This document shows positions 6,265 through 8,464 of a stretch of 8,464 nt of DNA, piece by piece (the stretch's first letter is position 1; every line of letters begins with the position of its first letter). Position numbers and translations under genes: made by a program. The notes beneath the pieces are model-generated. The model had not been told where the DNA came from, did not search any database, and was given only the letters and a program-made list of their open reading frames with translations. The stretch covers positions 1 through 8,464 of the forward strand of contig JAHILZ010000042.1 in the NCBI GenBank assembly GCA_018896765.1, read 5' to 3'. The stretch is from Patescibacteria group bacterium (GTDB lineage Bacteria; Patescibacteriota; Minisyncoccia; JAHIHE01).

Positions 6265-6282
6265 GCAAGCCCCATTGCCAAG

Positions 6283-6319
6283 TAAAAAAACAGCGCTGAA
6301 ATTTATTTTTTTTCAGCGC
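6283..6319 (-). terminator. Rho-independent terminator of the small gene at 6303-6494
   Basis: On the minus strand GCGCTGAAA (6319-6311), a 9-base loop, and TTTCAGCGC (6301-6293) form a perfect 9-bp stem. Two bases and then seven T (6290-6284) follow. The stop codon of the preceding gene lies in the loop. Confidence 0.75.
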
Positions 6320-6494
6320 ATGTGTCAGGACTTTTTTTTCCGTTAATATATAAATAATACATAATTAATAATCCCGCAATAGGATATACGAAAATGGGTA
6401 TTTTCTCAACTTTTTCAACATTTAATGTCAGTGAGAATAAACCAAAGCTCAATAGAGCCAAAAGCCTCAGGGAATGTTTTAGTTTTCTTGCCGT
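6303..6494 (-). CDS. Small two-helix membrane protein with apparent ACG start
   Basis: I do not recognise a family. The frame reads (M)ARKLKHSLRLLALLSF..., a basic N-terminus and then two hydrophobic helices at about 9-26 (LRLLALLSFGLFSLTLNV) and 33-50 (PIFVYPIAGLLIMYYLYI), ending NGKKSPDTCAEKK. At 63 residues it resembles a small inner-membrane protein. A full AAGGAGG (6510-6504) sits exactly 9 bases before ACG 6494-6492. A TAG at 6503-6501 closes the frame upstream, and the first in-frame ATG is only codon 45. So the start is ACG, or an ATG changed by mutation or a sequence error. A promoter upstream and a terminator that overlaps the stop make it a complete one-gene unit, lying between the cohesin operon and the palindrome region. 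Confidence 0.6.
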   Translation of the reverse strand, partial: TARKLKHSLRLLALLSFGLFSLTLNVEKVEKIPIFVYPIAGLLIMYYLYINGKKSPDTCAEKK

Positions 6495-6503
6495 ACTTAT
6501 CTA

Positions 6504-6510
6504 CCTCCTT
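6504..6510 (-). promoter_or_regulatory. Strong ribosome binding site AAGGAGG
   Basis: This is the best Shine-Dalgarno match I saw in the window. It decides the start of the 6303-6494 gene: the codon at the ideal distance is ACG. Confidence 0.7.
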
Positions 6511-6526
6511 ATTACGCGCAACAATA

Positions 6527-6560
6527 AGTATAGAATACCTCTATTTTTACAAAAAAGCAA
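6527..6560 (-). promoter_or_regulatory. Probable promoter of the 6303-6494 gene
   Basis: The minus strand shows TTGCTT (6560-6555), 17 bases, TATTCT (6537-6532), with TATACT (6532-6527) as an alternative -10. It lies between the terminator of the cohesin operon and the AAGGAGG site. Confidence 0.4.
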
Positions 6561-6577
6561 GGCATTATCAATAAATT

Positions 6578-6608
6578 AAAAACTCCCGCGTTTGATGCGG
6601 GAGTTTTT
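6578..6608 (-). terminator. Terminator of the dockerin-cohesin operon
   Basis: A 12-bp perfect stem, AAAAACTCCCGC (6578-6589) with GCGGGAGTTTTT (6597-6608), and a 7-base loop. It lies 9 bases after the cohesin stop. The A and T tracts on both sides would let it work in both directions. Confidence 0.88.
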
Positions 6609-6617
6609 ACAAAGCGT

Positions 6618-7415
6618 TTATTTCAAATTCTTATGGCGTTCTTTTTGAATAAAATAGTAAACTATGCCGCCAATAATCAGTAAAATTAAGAGCCCTACCC
6701 AGATATTTCCGGTTCCCAGAGTGAGCGCGCTGCTGATCGATGCCAGGAATAAAGATCGTTCCGGAGGCTGTTCGTTAGCCGCCACTTGAGTTGTCGGAGT
6801 CGGCGTCGGCGCTGAAATCGCAGGCTGTTCGCTCGAAACCGGGGTAGGCGTAGAAGTTGGTAAAACTGTTGGTTTAGGCGTAGTTTTGGGTGTTGGGGTG
6901 GCTGTTGATGCGGTTTTTGGCGTAGCTGTCGGTGCGGGTGTTAAAGTTGCTGTTAGAATAGCATTGATCGTATAATTTCCGCTTACTGAAGCCGTACCGA
7001 CTGATACGCCCTCGCCTATAATATCAATGCCTGTGAAGCTAATAGAGGCTGCGCCGGTGCTTCCTGCCTTGGCTGACACAGCAAACAATACTTTATCCGC
7101 TGTTGAACAGCTTGGCACGCCAATTAAAAAATAGGGGTTTGAACAAGTAGGCACAGATTGCGGAGTGACATTTCCGTCCACAGTTATGCTTTGGCAAGAC
7201 AGATTATTGAAAACTAATGTCCCCTCAACAGCGCAAACTTTGCTTCCCGAAGTGCTTACTCCTACGGATACGTTAAAAATGTCCCCAACGGTTTTGGTCA
7301 AGCTTGCCGGGGAAACATACACAGAAGAACCCGCGGCGGCTGCTGTTCCGGCAAAACCGGCAACTGACAAAAAGATAATCGCTGATAATATAATTTTTAT
7401 TTTAGTATTTTTCAT
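6618..7415 (-). CDS. Membrane-anchored cohesin-domain surface protein
   Basis: 265 residues. A signal peptide (about 1-28, basic start, hydrophobic core, ending GTAAAAG) is followed by a cohesin-like domain at about 31-152 (VYVSPASLTKTVGDIFNVSV..., GTLVFNN, VLFAVSAKAG, GAASISFTGIDI). A Pro/Thr-rich flexible linker covers 155-218, one transmembrane helix 238-256, and a basic tail KERHKNLK follows. It should sit on the outer face of the membrane and bind dockerin modules. There is no LPXTG sorting motif; the C-terminal helix does the anchoring. Four cysteines (61, 74, 91, 103) in the domain could form disulfides. It begins 9 bases after the stop of the dockerin gene, with no good ribosome site of its own, so coupled translation and pairing of the two products are likely. 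The cohesin call is from pattern, not alignment. Confidence 0.8.
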   Translation of the reverse strand: MKNTKIKIILSAIIFLSVAGFAGTAAAAGSSVYVSPASLTKTVGDIFNVSVGVSTSGSKVCAVEGTLVFNNLSCQSITVDGNVTPQSVPTCSNPYFLIGVPSCSTADKVLFAVSAKAGSTGAASISFTGIDIIGEGVSVGTASVSGNYTINAILTATLTPAPTATPKTASTATPTPKTTPKPTVLPTSTPTPVSSEQPAISAPTPTPTTQVAANEQPPERSLFLASISSALTLGTGNIWVGLLILLIIGGIVYYFIQKERHKNLK

Positions 7416-7424
7416 ATTTTTATT

Positions 7425-8264
7425 TTATTTTCCCCAGTTTAACATTAATAAAGCGAAATCATATTTATCAACTTTATTGTCGTGATTTAAGTCAGATGAA
7501 TTTGATCCGGTTTGTCCCCAAGAGGCCATCAGCATAGCAAAATCATATTTATCAACCTTGCTGTCGCTGTTTATGTCGCCAGTTTTTGGCGTTGGGGGAG
7601 GTGTTCCGCCTCCGCCACCACTATTGCCTCCACCGCCGCCTGACGGAATATTGATAGCATAAATAAACGATACGACATTTGAAAAGTTTTCTCCGTAGCA
7701 AGCAATGGCTTTAATAGTTTGAGATGATCCTACTGCAACTGCGCTCTCATAAACATTTCCCACAGAACAACTGGGTGCGGTTCCGTCGATAGTATAACGA
7801 ATACTTGAAGACCCTGTAGCGCTAAAAGTTACACTTTGGACAGAAGTATATGTTCCTGCCAAAGGACTTGCGATTGGCGGAACATAAGCAGGTAAATTAA
7901 TTACATAATCATACGAAGAGATGCTTGATGTAACGCCGTTTCCATAACAAGCAATCGCTTTTAAGATAGCTGTTGCAGAAATGGAGATAGGAGCTGAATA
8001 AGTATTTAGATTTAAGCAGGCAGGTGCAATTCCATCAATTGTATAGTGGACACTTAAAGAACCTATCGCCGCCAAGCTGACATTTTGCACCGAGGTGTAT
8101 GTTCCAGCTGGCACATTTGCAGTTGGAGCCACAACCACGGTTCCGCCAATGCCAGTGTTTAGTCCGTTGCCAAGATCGCCACCCGTTGTTGAAGCAGAAA
8201 CAAAATTAACCGCGCAAAACAATGACAGCGCCATCACAGATATAATTTTTATTAAATTTTTCAT
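7425..8264 (-). CDS. Secreted dockerin protein with two chitobiase/Fn3-associated repeats
   Basis: 279 residues. A signal peptide (1-24, probable cut after VSA) leads into two homologous beta-domains, about 45-123 and 130-205. Each has AGTYTSVQ.V, a YTIDG-A-P-C turn and a KAIACYG strand, as in the chitobiase/beta-hexosaminidase C-terminal-like (Fn3-associated) family. Each repeat has two cysteines (83/106 and 166/189) placed alike, suggesting one disulfide each. A Gly/Pro linker (209-227) precedes a complete type I-like dockerin (229-279). Its two calcium loops, DINSDSKVDKYD (230-241) and DLNHDNKVDKYD (258-269), have all five acidic or Asn ligands. No catalytic domain is visible, so it is probably a binding or structural module displayed by the cohesin protein of the next gene. 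The ATG at 8264 has no clear Shine-Dalgarno. Confidence 0.88.
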   Translation of the reverse strand: MKNLIKIISVMALSLFCAVNFVSASTTGGDLGNGLNTGIGGTVVVAPTANVPAGTYTSVQNVSLAAIGSLSVHYTIDGIAPACLNLNTYSAPISISATAILKAIACYGNGVTSSISSYDYVINLPAYVPPIASPLAGTYTSVQSVTFSATGSSSIRYTIDGTAPSCSVGNVYESAVAVGSSQTIKAIACYGENFSNVVSFIYAINIPSGGGGGNSGGGGGTPPPTPKTGDINSDSKVDKYDFAMLMASWGQTGSNSSDLNHDNKVDKYDFALLMLNWGK

Positions 8265-8307
8265 AAATTTCGTTTATTAGAATAAATTTATCTGAAAATT
8301 AGTCTGT

Positions 8308-8334
8308 GCTAATAACTCCATAGCGGTTATTGGC
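8308..8334. promoter_or_regulatory. Hairpin in the leader region of the dockerin gene
   Basis: GCTAATAAC (8308-8316) and GTTATTGGC (8326-8334) pair at 8 of 9 positions plus a G-T, with a 9-base loop. It is about 44 bases upstream of the dockerin ATG. It could be an operator or leader hairpin. I could not pick a convincing promoter here. Confidence 0.35.
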
Positions 8335-8376
8335 AAAATGAATTTGAGCAGGCATAACTTGCTAAAATTCAATGAA

Positions 8377-8410
8377 AAAATTTGATAAAATTGTAAAATT
8401 TGATAAAATT
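8377..8410. repeat. 16-bp tandem repeat, 18-bp period
   Basis: AAAATTTGATAAAATT occurs exactly at 8377-8392 and 8395-8410, separated by GT. Very AT-rich. It might be a paired binding site or simple slippage. The rest of 8265-8464 holds no gene that I can support. Confidence 0.6.
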
Positions 8411-8464
8411 AATAATAGTTGCATTCATAACGATAACAAAACTTATTATGAAAAAAAATTAACC

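Noticed and set aside
6394..6579. Plus-strand open frame of 61 codons
   Set aside because: It overlaps the minus-strand gene at 6303-6494, which has promoter, ribosome site, membrane helices and terminator; the plus frame has none of these.
6618..6700. LPXTG-type sortase signal in the cohesin protein
   Set aside because: No LPXTG-like motif before the C-terminal helix; it looks like a simple transmembrane anchor.
8448..8464. Start of a plus-strand gene (ATGAAAAAAAAT) at the right edge
   Set aside because: The frame stops at TAA after four codons.

Overview
The window looks like a piece of a small, AT-rich bacterial genome, most likely a Patescibacteria/CPR (Parcubacteria-like) contig. Pointers are the adjacent cohesin and dockerin surface proteins, many genes with weak or no Shine-Dalgarno site, low-complexity palindromes between genes, and an archaeal-style polyprenyl synthase. 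This placement is inference: there is no rRNA or other marker gene. Every gene I can support lies on the minus strand, so biological reading order runs from high to low coordinates.

Region 1 (8464-6578): a leader with a hairpin and an AT-rich tandem repeat precedes a secreted two-domain dockerin protein (7425-8264). Nine bases later comes a membrane-anchored cohesin protein (6618-7415), and a strong hairpin terminator closes the unit. The two probably bind each other through calcium-dependent cohesin-dockerin contact at the cell surface.

Region 2 (6560-5640): a small two-helix membrane protein gene has a textbook ribosome site, but ACG where ATG is expected, and its terminator overlaps its own stop codon. 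Next come a perfectly stacked three-way-junction palindrome, a good promoter, a 138-bp imperfect palindrome, a second small membrane protein gene (5796-6008), and another low-complexity palindrome.

Region 3 (5584-4514): an intact short-chain (probably C15-C20) polyprenyl diphosphate synthase.

Region 4 (4490-1): a worn defence or mobile-gene island. It holds an EcoRI-family adenine methyltransferase that has lost its N-terminus, an Abi_C-like abortive-infection candidate with an R-x6-H motif, and a 17-codon remnant of a DUF262 (GmrSD-type) nuclease start. A RhuM / AntA antirepressor / RhuM cassette follows, and then a second DUF262 start that runs off the window edge. The two DUF262 starts form a 53-bp near-repeat flanking the RhuM-AntA-RhuM cassette. 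The likely ancestral arrangement is an adenine methyltransferase followed by a DUF262 nuclease, later invaded and partly decayed. AntA carries a frame disruption at an AATC tandem repeat.
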